A stretch of DNA of 64,000 bases. Origin: Ascochyta rabiei (taxonomy: Eukaryota > Ascomycota > Dothideomycetes > Pleosporales > Didymellaceae). Where the stretch lies: contig NC_082416.1 in NCBI RefSeq assembly GCF_004011695.2, positions 1,550,001 through 1,614,000 on the forward strand. The letters are read 5' to 3'. How positions within the stretch are numbered: the stretch's first letter is position 1; each line of letters opens with the position of its first letter. Of this stretch, positions 11,581-24,000 are shown piece after piece. The notes below the pieces were generated by a model. The model did no database searches. It saw only the letters and a program-made list of their open reading frames with translations, and was not told the DNA's origin. The position numbers and the translations under genes are program-made.

Positions 11581-13565
11581 TATATTATTTATAATAACCC
11601 TTATAGGGTCTTATTAGGAGATACTGTGTAGGGCATAAGGCCTAGCACAGAAGAGCTTAGGGACCTTACAGCAACAGCACACCGCCACCTTACACACCTA
11701 CCACCTAGCAACTAGCAGCAAGCCTTAAGACTTAAAAAAGATGTTGTTGTTTACAGATAGGGAATAACAGGCAGCAGCAGCTATATCTAGGGCCTAGTTT
11801 TACGCATTACAGCAGCAGTAGTTAACCTTATAGTTATTATTACTACCCTCTATATCTACCTTAATAGTGCTGCTACGCATCTACTATAATTTTTCCTTAA
11901 AGTTATAGTTAGGCGTGCGCAGATCTATAGGGGAAGGTAAGCAGTAATAGTAGGTAGGCGCGCGCAGCTCTATAGGGGAGGGAAAGTAGTAATAGTAAGG
12001 GGGCGCAGGGGACCTTATAAGGGAGGGAGAGCAGCACTAGCGCAGGGGCGTAGGTAACTCTGCAGGAGAGGGAGAGCAGCAGTAGCAAGGTAGTAAGCGG
12101 AGCTGGTAGACAGACAAGCAGCGCTTGTTAGGGGAGTTAGAGCAGCAGTAGCAGGATAAGCAGGATAATAGGGCATACTCTAGGCAGCAGCAGGGCGTAG
12201 TAAGTAGGCGCTTAACTTAGTTAATAGTGTCCTTTAGATCTAGTTAGCTACGCACCTAATATAGATAGAAGTTCTTATAGTAGTGTAGGCCTAGACTACC
12301 TCTATACAGTTTATACGCTTAGTCTAGAACTAGAAGGCTAACTCTACAGCAGCTACAAACTATTAGAGGTAGGTATCTAGTTAGTTGCTGCTATAACGCC
12401 TAGACAACAGCGTAGCAGGCAGAGCAACCTAAGTACTAGGCTTAGCGGGGGAACAGGCAGCGCAAGCAGAGGTTAACTGCTTTGCTAGCGTAGGGTTAGC
12501 TAGGGCTAGGTTAAGCGCAGCCTTATACACCTGCTAGTGCTTATAGTAGGTACCTAGTAAAAATATTATATTAGAAAGGAACACCTACAGCAGTAATAAG
12601 GGGGTAACTTACTGTAGAACACAGGCCAACGCCCCTAGTTAGCCTTGTTACCGCCTACACCCTATGTGCTAGGCGTCTTAACATAGGCGTTACCAGCGCA
12701 GGCTAACACCTTAGCTACTGTTAGTTAGGAATAAGGGGCTAGAACAGGAACACGTACATTAATGTACTGCTTAATATTACACTAGGTATAGCAGAGCTTA
12801 GTGTTTACAGTAAAGAGGTTATTGTTATAGACGTAGATATGCTTACACTTAGCACAGGTACAACAGGTCTTACTAGCGCCTAGAATGTAGTTAGCTGTAG
12901 AAGAAATTAGTAAGTAAGTAGACCTATAACAGACATAGGCACTTATAAGACTAACTAGTAAGGATAGTAAGAAGGCAGTAAGGGCAGTATAGAACAGCGC
13001 TGGCAGAGACAGGGACTAGGTCCTTATTGTCTAAGTTACCCTTAACTTTATAGTTGCCTATATAACAGCAGTAAGCTTTCTATATATATAGTTAGGCCCT
13101 ATAACTAAATTAGAAACTATAGATAAGATATACTAGAGGTATGTTATAGGTAGAGAGGAAGGACTGTAGTAGACTACAACCGCCCCCTCTAGGGGGACTA
13201 CTAGCTCCTTAACTAGTAGCCTAATAGCTATAACTAGAGGTAACAACAGACATAGCAGGTAGGGTAAGGGCATGTACAAAAAATTAGGTAGGCACGTTAT
13301 AGGTAGGTTAGGTAGGAGCATAGAGTAGTACAGTGTCTAACTTAGGCAGGTATGCTAGGTAAAACAAAAATAACCTAGGTGTGTACAGGGACTACCCTAG
13401 GTAAACTACAGACCAGACAAGCGGCTAACTACTAAGAGCCAGACCCTTACGCAACTACAACCAGCCCTAGGGTTTACCTACTACTAGCATCCCCTACGCC
13501 ACACTAAATATAAAAAGGACCTAATAAAAGTATATACAGCCTAGGGGAGATAGGGAAAGAAGGTA

Positions 13566-13720
13566 TGTTATAGGCTTAGACCTTATCTAAGCCTTAAGCA
13601 AGACAGGATGGTTATATGCCCTACAGACATATTAGAAGGACACACAACGTGTCACCTCTATAAGAGATACAATACCATATCAACCCTTATTGTATCCTAC
13701 CCTAAGGCTAGTCTATAACA
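13566..13720 (+). repeat. 3' LTR of Gypsy element B
   Basis: 155 bp, same family as 6504-6658, followed by CCTAA. Confidence 0.87.
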
Positions 13721-13763
13721 CCTAATAGTATATATAGAAAGCTTGCTGCTGTTATATAGGTAA

Positions 13764-14016
13764 TGTCGCGCAGCCAAGCCTGTAGATAACTAATGGGGTG
13801 CTCCCCTATCTAATCGAGCTTGCGGATTATTGTTGAGTGGCTCCTTTCTCCACAATTAACCACCAAGCTCCTGAGGGTCGCCTACAAAGCTTAAGTAAGC
13901 AAGATTACGTAATAACCAAATTTCCTTTATACTTAAGTAACATGTTACACATTAAATATATAGATACTAATTAAATTAATTAATTACCTAAGTATAGTCC
14001 TCTAAGCTCTATTACA
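13764..14016 (+). repeat. 5' LTR of Copia 1
   Basis: 253 bp, preceded by GGTAA and nearly identical to 20832-21084 apart from RIP-type transitions. Confidence 0.88.
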
Positions 14017-14149
14017 GTTATAAGCCTGGCTTCCTAAGCACAGTAGATCTCCCTGCGCACTCAGCAATAAGCTTGTTAGACATTGCTTAACTGCTCTAAT
14101 TTTGCCTAATTATCTTTTTTATCCTAACTCCACAACTGCTACTATAGGC

Positions 14150-17100
14150 GAGCTAGTTAACTACAATGCTTAAGCTCTCTTAGGTATCCTAACAGGACCC
14201 TATTAACTCAAATCAAGGTCTAATTGGCCTAATTGGTTTATTTAACTTATGTGGCACGCTAAGCTTAATAATATATAGGATTTAGTGGATCTAGACGCTA
14301 AAGACGCCCTAGGGATGCATAATAGAGCCCCTAGGCTACCTATTATAGGCTCCGCCCCCACCTAACCGCCGGCTCAATTAACCTGAGCCTAGAGCGTCCA
14401 ACCTAACAAGCCTCCCGCAGGCCTAACAATCCTTAAGACCTACAACTAAGAGCTCCTTAGGTACAAAATAAGAGCAAGCAAGTAGGCAGCTAAGGCCAAG
14501 CGCCTTTAGAAGCTCTAGAACTGGGTTAATACCACAGTAAGCCTAGCAATCCTGTTACTAGTAATAGTAAAGCTTGTTACCTAAAATACTATAATGCTAC
14601 AATTGCTTATATAAGCCCTAAAGGAGGAGCTCGCTCTAACAGATATAAGCACCAAAAACCAGGTTAGAGCAGAGTACAGGCAGCACCTAGGAGCTGCTAG
14701 GCAAGGCTGAGCCGCTCTACAGGATTAGTATTAGAAATAGTTATACCTGTATATGCGAGCCAAGTTATATAAGCTCTCTAAGGTTACTAGGGAGCTTGCT
14801 GTATAAGACTTCTTAGATGCCTTAAGCCACTAGATTGCCCTAGAGTGGGCCCGCACAATAAGCTAAAGGATTATCTAGGACAGTATCCTAGGGCTTGAAA
14901 CGCTTAATCTAGACCAGGTTTTAAGGGTCTTTAGTAGGTTAATATATAAGTATACTATAAGATCAGGTAAAGATAACCTAGGTGTTTTTGCAACCTTTAG
15001 TACCCGCTTAAACACTCTATCTGGCCAAAATAACGCGGGTAGGAGCTCTAGGAACAATGCTAGCAGCTCCTTAGGATACGTCTGCCCTTGTAAACAAAAA
15101 GGCAAGACCTATAAATAGAAGCCTACTAATTACTGTTTCCTTAAAACTGCTGTTAGAGGGAGCTTCTTACTACCTGTTCAGATAAGCAAAAAGAACAAGC
15201 AAGAGACTTGCTAGAGGCTTAGATACTAAGAGCACAAGGAAACCTAAAAGGCAATAGAGCGGCTCAGATAGACTGCAAACGCTCCATTAGCTATTACTTT
15301 AGCCGCCACTAGCTAAACCAAGAAAGTGGAGTTTCCTGGCAACGTCTAAGCAGCTCTAATTAATCCAAAATTAATAACAAATCTAGTAGAGAACGTGGGA
15401 TCTAGGGTATACAACCTTATGGATTTTAACGCTTATCTATTAACAGATAGTACTATTTTAGACAATAGAGCTGCTACGCACCTAGTTAACAGCGCCAATC
15501 GGCTGGTACCTGGATCTTTCTGCCCTGCTGGGCCCACCGACACGGTGGAAGCAGGTACCCAGGCGCTCCCTATATCCAGACAAGGAGCTTGCTTATTTAA
15601 GAACGCTCTGTACAGAAAGCACAGCCTATACACTAAGGACCTGCTCCTTTAGGACATTATAGTTATAGAAGGATTCTATATTAATATAATCTTAGAAGCT
15701 TGCCTCTAAGAGAAAGGAGTCTGGTACCTAGGTCTGGACAGCTCTCTTTGTGTAGGATATATTAAAGATCTTAATAGGAGCGTTATATGTGCTACTCTTA
15801 AGCGCGCTTATAACCTTACTTTCCTTAAATATAAGCCACTTTCTCTCTATCCTCCTATCCTTAACGCAGTAATAACAAAGCAATCCTATAAATCTTACCT
15901 ACGCAGCTCGCCTAAACAGCTGTGGCACGCCTGAGCTGGTTATCTAGGCCTAGAGGCTCTTTAAGCGCTGGTAACAAAGGCGCGCGGCGTGCGTATCAAC
16001 GGGACGCTCCAAAAAGATTATAAGATTTGCTTAATAACCCACGCCAAGCAAGTAATATTACAGAGAAAGAGAGAGAGACTAGCACAACCGTTTTAGAGAG
16101 TTAGCTGGGACCTGTTTAATATGCTGTTAGGCAGGGGAGGCGAATTATAGATGCTTATAATTAAGAAGTACTATAGTGGGAAGCTCTTTGTGTTTACTTT
16201 ATAAGGTAAAACGCAACTAGAGATCTTATAGGTCCTTACAAACTTTATAAGCTAGGTACGTACCTAGTACAAGCTCTAAATCTGCAAAATTAGCCAAGAC
16301 AATAACACAGCAACACTCCTGTAGAAAGGGAGCTCAGCATATAAGCGCTGGGCGCTTAATTAGGAAATAGATATAGATCCCTCTCCTCCATACACACACA
16401 AGCCGAATAGAGGAGCAGAAAGAGCTGGTTAAGAGATAATTACAAAATCTATCAAGATGAGGAGCAGAGTAAATCTACCCTAGAAGCTCTGGCCAGAGAT
16501 TGTTATAGCGGCGGCATAGCTCTATAACATAAGCCTATTACACGCACACAAGCTACAGAGCCTAAATAAGGAGCTTAATCTCTAGTTTACTTAGTATTTC
16601 TAATAGTATAAGCTAGAGCAGGTAAGGGTAGTAACAGCAGATCTAAGACCCGATTAGAGCGGGATTTACGCCTACAGCTGCCAAGCCTACCCCTTAAACA
16701 AGGAACAAGCAGCTAGGCGTAATTAGAGGGGCTTTAAAGTCACTCTAAGGGGGCATATTAGCTACCTTGTAGGGTACTAAGCATCTAACATCTATCAGAT
16801 ATAGGTCCTTATAATTAACTAGGTTATAATAACACGTAACATAACCTTTAACAAGAAGCTCTTTTATAATAGAGCAGATAAATCTACTACTATAAGCGCT
16901 AAAGAAGCAGAGGTAGTAGTAGAAATCCTCTATAAACCTGGTAAGATTACAAACGCAGGAGAAGCAATCAAGCTCCCTAACAGAGACCTGACGCTCAGCA
17001 AGTCCTCTAAGCATTAGCTTGGGAGTGACACTTAGGAGCAATCTTAATTGCTAGATGGCCAGTCTAGTAACGAAGGAGCTCCTGAGACAGAGACTGTACG

Positions 17101-19318
17101 CGCAGCAAGCTTGGCTGGCAAGCCGCTAGAGATCCGTGCAGAACGACACTAAGAAACAGGCCTCCTATCCCCCAACCTAACGCCTAAGCCAGAGCCACTA
17201 GCCTTAGGCAGGGAAGCTCCTAAAGAGGAGAATCTAACTAACAGCTCACAGGAAGTGCACTTACCTAATCAGGAAGGGAGCACGCTAGTAGATAATAAGG
17301 ATCTTAAGAAAGAAGATCTACTAAGACCTGTATTACTAATTGTTCTAATACCTTCTTAAAGGACAACAGGAGCAGATAAGGCAGTAACAAGACGCTTGTA
17401 TTAACGGAGAGTCTAGGGTCCAGCCACAAGGCAGAGCCGCCAGATAGATGACTGCGAGCGCAATAAACCTGCTAATAATTATAAGGATAGAGCAGGATAG
17501 TACTTAGTAATAAGCTCTATAAGAAAGCACAGGTACTTCTAGCTTATCTACCTACTGTTTAAACATGTAAACAAATATGGCATAAGTAGAAGAGAGCTTG
17601 TTACTATCTACGCAGTGCTCGCAGCGTCTGTCTTAAAGAAGGAAAAAATCCCTTCAGAGCAGCGCACGCACTGTGACGAGCTCCCACCTTTGCCAAAGAA
17701 ATGGAAGGATCTCGCCTACCACCTACTAGGAGCTCTATTTTGCCAGGCTTGTAAGAAAGAGATAGCCACACTTATAGAAAAGAGAACCTAGAAAGAAATA
17801 GACTAAGCAAGCGCCTTAGCTAGGCCTCTGCTGCTTAAATAGGTCTTCACATATAAGCTGGATTAAGATAGTTACTTTCTTAAATATAAGGTAAGGATCT
17901 GTGTACATAGAGATCTACAGGCTAAAGATTTAATTGTCTCAACCTACGCTACAACGCTCGCCTCTAGGTCTTTTTGCACTATAGTGGCGATAGCTGCCTA
18001 GTTTGACCTGGAGCTCTATCAGTATAACGTCGCAGGCGCGTTTCTTAACGCGAGCCGCCAGGACCAACCCTAAGTGCTCTGCGAGCTGCCAGATGGCTTT
18101 ACAAAACCTAAGAAGGTAGTCCTACTTCTACAGGCTCTATATAGGTTACGTAATTTGCTAGTTCTATAGTACAAAGAGCTCTCAGCCACTCTCTAGAAGC
18201 TTGGCCTAATTGCGTTAAAAGAGGAACCTTGCTTGTTCTATAACGCTGAATGCTAGATAGTGCTACTGTTCTATATAGACGATATTCTGCTAGCCTATTA
18301 TAAGGACAATTAAGCTGCTGCAAAGCATCTTATAAGCTTATTAATGGCTAAATACCAGATAGAAGACTATAGAGCTGCTGAATAGTTTCTGGGAGTGCGT
18401 ATTATCTGCGACAGAACTGCTAGAACTATTATACTCGCGCACGACGCCTATATTAACAAGCTTGCTACCAAATTTAGAGTAGTAGAGAAGGGATCCTTCC
18501 TAACAGTCCCCTTCCTGATAGAAGAGCTACTTAAGCATAACAGGCAAGCTTTAAAGCAAGAAGTTAAAGCGTTTTAAGAGCAGGTAGGATCTATCCTCTA
18601 CACAGCAATTATGATCTAACCAGATGTAGCGTATGCCGCCTCTCAGCTGTCCTATTACCTTACAAATCTGGGAGCTGCTCACTTCAAGGCAGCAGCTCAG
18701 GTTATGGCTTACCTCTATTGAACGAAGCACCTAGGGATACAGTACAGAGCTTACTAAGGCAGCTAATTGCTTATCTATAGGGACGCGTTATTTGCTAACA
18801 ATTAGGAGACTAGACGCTCCTCTTAGGGGTATATTGTGCAGCTCTTTAGTAGTCTAATTATCTAGAAAGCAGCACGTTAATTAACAGTAACGACTTCAAC
18901 CACTAAAGCTGAGTTGTTAGCGTTAGAGCATGTGGCTAAGGAAGCAGCAGCTCTTAAACGGTTTCTACACGAACTTCAGCTAGACTTAGGGGTGCTGTAG
19001 GAGATTTTCTGCAACAACTAACAAACAATCTAATTAGTAGTAGAAGAGAGCGAGCAGCTTACTACTTGGCTGCGCTATATAGATATCTAGAATATATAGT
19101 TGAAACAAGAGTACGCTAGGGGAAATCTCCAGGTAACGTACCTCAAAACGAGCGAGATGCCAGCCAACAGTCTCACAAAAGCGCTCCCCAGACAGGCTCA
19201 CGAGCGCTTTGTCTCACACCTGAACCTGTTTAGCATTAATCACATAGAAAAAGAGCAGGTCAAGGGAGAGGCAGAAGATTGTGGTATTGCTGGGGAGGAC
19301 AACCCCCTCCCTAAATAG
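14150..19318 (+). pseudogene. RIP-inactivated gag-pol of Copia 1
   Basis: Read on the plus strand, short open stretches separated mainly by TAG show the Copia polyprotein. A gag-like part extends to about 15150, and the protease motif is near 15450. Integrase lies around 15900-16700. RT is around 17690-18480, with the YIDD box and a following block NKLATKF. RNase H ends near 19250. Several CAG and TGG codons have become TAG, so no functional product is possible. Confidence 0.75.
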
Positions 19319-19769
19319 GCAAAAGAGCACCTGTAACTACTGGTGGCAGCTTTTTTAAGCGCTTAACTAACAGCTATAGGGCTTAGCAAATTCTTTAAAC
19401 TATATATAGGGAGGACAGCCCCCTCCCTATAGGTATCCAGCAGCTCCAAAACCTGACCCGACTAAGGAGGGTACTCAGAAGAAGTACCTATCCTTAATCA
19501 GGCCCTTTACCACGCAGAGAGCGCAGCGCAGATTAGTTGCCTGCTATAAGCTTATTAGCTAATAAAAAACAACAAGTTATAATTGCTTACAGAAGTCGTC
19601 ACTCTACCTAAGCAAATAAGCTTATTAACTAGCTTAATCCTAAAGGGCTTAAGGCGGATGTTGCTAAATAAGCTGTTAGACTACTATTCACAAGCGCTAT
19701 TTAAACAAAACCTACAGGGGGCGGCACAAATGCCCTTAGGCGCAACGCCAGCAGCGCCTTCCCTGCCTA

Positions 19770-20105
19770 CTAACACGATTAACACACACAGGCACCGAAC
19801 TGTTCACTATAAGCGCGTCGACGCAGCGCTCGCAGGGAATGATCCTGCGAGCGCCCTGCGACGGGTCGCGAGCTGGTGGGGGGGGGCGCGGGCAGCGCGG
19901 TGAGGGCGGCGGCAGCGGCAGTAGCAGCAGCAGCAGCAGAAGGAGCAGCCGAAGCCGCAGGCGCAGGCTTGGGCGCGGTCGTGGTCGTGGTCGTGGTCAT
20001 GGTCGTGGTTGTGGGTGTGGGCACGGGCGCGGCAGAGCCGCTGGCGGCACGGGCAGCAGCTCGGGCGGCGGTAGCGGTGGCGGTGCGCGCAAGGCGCTTG
20101 AATTT
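19770..20105. other. GC-rich island without RIP inside Copia 1
   Basis: About 330 bp of strongly GC-rich sequence stands out in otherwise TA-rich surroundings and keeps CpA dinucleotides (for example a run of GCAGCAGCAG). It has a perfect 11-bp inverted repeat GCGCTCGCAGG/CCTGCGAGCGC (19826-19836 and 19844-19854). It also has a hexamer tract GGTCGT near 19977-20010. One frame gives Ser/Arg followed by Gly-Arg repeats (RGRGRGRGHGRG). This could be captured host sequence or an element-specific low-complexity region. RIP acts on duplicated DNA, so its absence suggests this segment was not shared with other copies. Confidence 0.6.
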
Positions 20106-20831
20106 AGGTTCTCTCTATAGGCTAAAGTCAGCAAAACCTCTAAAAAGAGCTAGTAAAACAAGGCCAGGAAGCTTAAACAGATGCTGTCTAAAAAAGCCTT
20201 TAAGGCTATAGAAAGCGCTAAAGCTAACAAAACTACTTAAAAGAGCTGGTAAACAAAGACAGGAAGCTTAAATAGACGCTCCCCTAAGCCATTACAACTA
20301 CAGAGGAAACGCAAACCTAGTAAAACAACAAAGAAGCATGTAGGGTAGGTCTGAGGAGCGCAAAACCAGCAATTAGTATACTTACGGCTATGTTAATAGA
20401 GATAGTTAAAGAAACAGAGAAAAACAAGCAGGTGAGCTAGTTATATAGATCTCTAAAACGCCTAGTAAAAGTAAGAGTAAATGCGACTTTCTCCAGGCAG
20501 CACGATGTTACTAGCTTAACAGTAAATAGACAATTACTAGTCTATACTATCCCTCTTATCTAATAAGGTTTATAAGAAATAAGTATAGGAAAGGATACTT
20601 AGCAGCTTAGTAACAAGGAATCTGCAGCTGAACGAGCGTCTGCCACCTACTTCAGCCGCTCGGTAGAACAATTAGAGTCAGCAACAGGTTACAATTAAAC
20701 TAAGACCACTAGAGAGCATTAAAACTACCAACTACAAGCTTAGAAATCTGGTTTAAGAATTTAAGAGCCTGATTACCTACGCAGCAGCTCTTAGAAGACA
20801 GGCAATCCTGGCTGGGATCACCTGGGGGGTG

Positions 20832-21084
20832 TGTCGCGCAGCCGAGCCTGTAGATGACTAATAGGGTGCTCCCCTATCCAATCAAGCTTGCAGATTATTA
20901 TTGAGTGGCTCCTTTCTCCACAATTAACCACTGAGCTCCTGAGGGTTGCCCACAAAGCTTGAGTAAGCAAGATTACGTAATAACCAAATTTCCTTTATAC
21001 TTAAGCAACACGTTACACATCAAATATATAGACACTAATTAAATTAATCAATTACCTAAGTATAGTCCTCTAAGCTCTGTTACA
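20832..21084 (+). repeat. 3' LTR of Copia 1
   Basis: 253 bp, followed by GGTAA and directly preceded by a G-rich polypurine tract. Confidence 0.88.
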
Positions 21085-24000
21085 GGTAACTATAAGGTTA
21101 AGGGTAATTTAGATAATAAGGACCTAGTCCCTGTCTCTGCTAGCGCTGTCCTGTGCTGCCTATGCTGCCTCCTTACTATCCTTACTAGTTAGCCTTGTAT
21201 ATGTCCTACTTCTATTATAGGCCTACCTACCTACTAACCTTCTACAGCTAACTATATTCCTAGTACTAGTAAGACGTGCTGTACCTGCGCTAAGTATAAG
21301 CATACTTATATATATAATAATAACCTCTTTACTATAAATACTAAGCTCTACTACACCTAGTATAACTTTAAGCAGTATATCTAAGTATATATCTCTGTCC
21401 TAGCCCTATATTCCTAACTAACAGTAGTTAAGGTGTTAGTATGCGCTAGTAACGCCTATATTAAGACGTCTAGCACCTAGAGTATAGGCACTAACAAGGC
21501 TAACTAAGGGCGTTAGCCTATCTTCTACTGTAAGTTACCCCCTTAGCGCCCCTATAGGTCTTCCTTTCTAATATAACAGTCTTATTAGGTGCCTACTATA
21601 AGTATTAGCAGGTGTATAAGGCTGTCCTTAACTTAGCCCTAGCTAACCCTATACTAGTAAAGTAGCTAACTACCTCTTATACTACCTATACCCTTACTAA
21701 GCCTAGTACCTAGGTTGCCCTACCTACTACGCTGTTATCTAGGTGTTATAGCAGTAACTAGCTTAATATATACCTCTAGTAGTTTATAGCTACTATAGGG
21801 TTAGCCTTCTAGTCCTAATCTAAGCGCATAAACTAGATAGAGGTAGTCTAGACCTATACTACTATAAGTTTTTCTGTCTATATTAGGTGTACAGCTAACT
21901 TAATCTAAAGGATGCTATTAACTAAGTTAAGTGCCTACTTACTATACTCTACTACTGCCTAGAGTACGCTCTGCTGTCCTACTTATCCTGCTGCTGCTGC
22001 TCTAACTCCCCTAATAAGCGCTGCTTATCTGTCTGTTAGCTCTGCTTACCTTCCTACTGTTACTACTCTTCTTCCCCTATAAAGTTACCTATACCCCTGC
22101 GCTATTACTACGCTCCCTTTCTTATAGAGTTACCTATACCCCTATACTATTACTGTTCCTCCTCCCCTATAAAGCTACGCTTATTTACCTACTATTACTA
22201 CTTACTATCTGTTATAGAGCTGCACACGCCCTACTATAACTTTAAGGAGATATTACAGCTAACGTATAGTAGCACTATTAAGGTAGATAAGGTAGATAAT
22301 AACAATAACTATAAGGTTAACTACCGCTGCTGTATTACGCAGAACTAGGCCTAGAATATAACTACTGCTGCCTGTTACTCCCTATCTGTTAATAACTCTA
22401 TCTTTTTTAAGTATTAAGGCTTACTGTTGTTTGTCTAGTAGTATAGAGCTAGAGGTGGCGTTATGCTAACACTGTAAGGTCCCTAAGCTCTTCTACGCTA
22501 GGCTGTGTACCCTATACAGTATCTCCTAATAGAACCCTATAAGAGTTATTATAAATAATAAAAGTTTCTTCTTCTTTATATCTATTCTTAATATGCTATA
22601 TATGTTGCTATAAAGACCTTCTATACTATTATATTCTATAACGCCTCTAGCAGTTCCTATGTTAGCTTTATAAATTCTTTCTATTTAACTAGAACTTATA
22701 ACTTGTTCTACCTATAGGCCCTCTTTTCTTTTAGAATAGATTCTACCTCCTATTTAGCCAGGGTTAGGTTATCCTCCTCTAGGATAACTAGCAGGCCTAG
22801 TCTACTTTCCTATAGGCGCTGTGTTAGTAATAGGTTAGAAGCTATACGTTCTAGTAGGTCTATATACACTATCTTATAGAGGTTACCTAGCAAATCTAGG
22901 GTAATAGTTAGAGGGGTAGGAACTATAACTACTGTGTACTAGGCTTATAACTAGTTAAGCTTCTAGCTTAGCTTATTAGTTTTTATATTATAGAGGAAAA
23001 ACTACACCCTATTTCCTATATAGTACTACTCTGTAGGCCTACAGCTATAGTCTGTTACGTCTTAGGTGCGTTGTTATACCTATACTATAGCTACCTAAGT
23101 AAGCTCTATACCCTGCTAGAGGTAGTCTAGGAAATAGACTGCCTGTCCCTGTAGTGTGCTCTAGCTAACAGTTAGGAGCACTATTGTCTGCAGGAGGTCT
23201 ATATTATAGCTGTAGAGGAGTAGGTTAGAACTAACCCTAGTAACTAAAGAATTACAATTATTAAGTGCTAGTTAGCAGGCTAGAAGGTAGTTAGGCTAGT
23301 TATTCTATTTAAAGTTAACTATACCCTATAGGACTGCCTGCACCTCTTAGTTAGCCTGCTCTGTCCCTCTGTCTGTCTAGGGGTAATAGGCTGTAGAGAG
23401 CAGCTAGTCTACCCCTATAAGGCTACACAGTGTTATCTAAAAATGTCCCAGCTAGTCTAAGCTACAGTCTAAGATAATAGAGCTAGGAAAGCCTTAGAAC
23501 TACTACTACGTGTTGTAGAAGACCTTAGTATAATATTCTGCAGTTATAGAAGTTATCGCCTTAAGCTACATATACTTAGAGAGGTAATCTATAATAACTA
23601 GGAGATAGTGTAGTACGTTCTTATTTGCCTAGGAAAGGTTAACTATAAAGTCTATTAAAATCTAGGACTAAAAACAGTTAGTAATAGGCAATAGCTAGAG
23701 TAAGCCCTGCTATTAGCGCTGTAATATATGCGTGCTAAAATAGTAGTAGTTATAGATATAACACTAAACGTCCTATAATATCCCCTTCTAGTAGAAGTTA
23801 CGTCTAATAATATAGAAAATAGTGTTAGCACCTAGATAGCCTGTTAGGTTAGATTTATGTGCTCTTTAGATTATTATAGTTATAAGTAGCTTCTAATACA
23901 GAACCTATGTAACCCTACGCTACAGCAGCGTGCTATAACCACTAAGCGTGCAATCTATAATTTACTAAGTAGTCTTAGCCTTAGGAGGGAACTAGCAGGC

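Larger units (their letters stand above)
6504..13720 (+). mobile_element. Ty3/Gypsy element B, sister of A, in opposite orientation
   Basis: 155-bp LTRs at 6504-6658 and 13566-13720 are flanked by CCTAA at 6499-6503 and 13721-13725. Its interior matches element A read on the other strand. For instance, 13090-13565 is the reverse complement of 6025-6503. It inserted in the 3' non-coding part of element A. The order gag, RT, integrase, chromodomain is Ty3/Gypsy. A non-coding 3' part of about 2 kb follows the chromodomain. All frames are broken by RIP-type stops. Confidence 0.88.
13764..21084 (+). mobile_element. Ty1/Copia retrotransposon 1 (7.3 kb, RIP-degraded)
   Basis: 253-bp LTRs at 13764-14016 and 20832-21084 begin TGTCGCGCAGCC and end TTACA. 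A 5-bp target duplication GGTAA flanks the element (13759-13763 and 21085-21089). A polypurine run, TGGGGGG, precedes the 3' LTR. The gene order on the plus strand is gag, protease, integrase, RT, RNase H, which is Copia order. The protease relic reads ILDNRAATHLVN around 15450-15500. RT carries FYIDDILLAY near 18270. The RNase H end reads LTKALPRQAHERF near 19170. Between RNase H and the 3' LTR is about 1.6 kb of extra sequence containing a GC-rich island. Confidence 0.88.

Noticed and set aside
19779..20211. Open frames in the GC-rich island as host genes
   Set aside because: They overlap on both strands, are low-complexity and lie within a Copia element between RNase H and the 3' LTR. No gene structure is supported.
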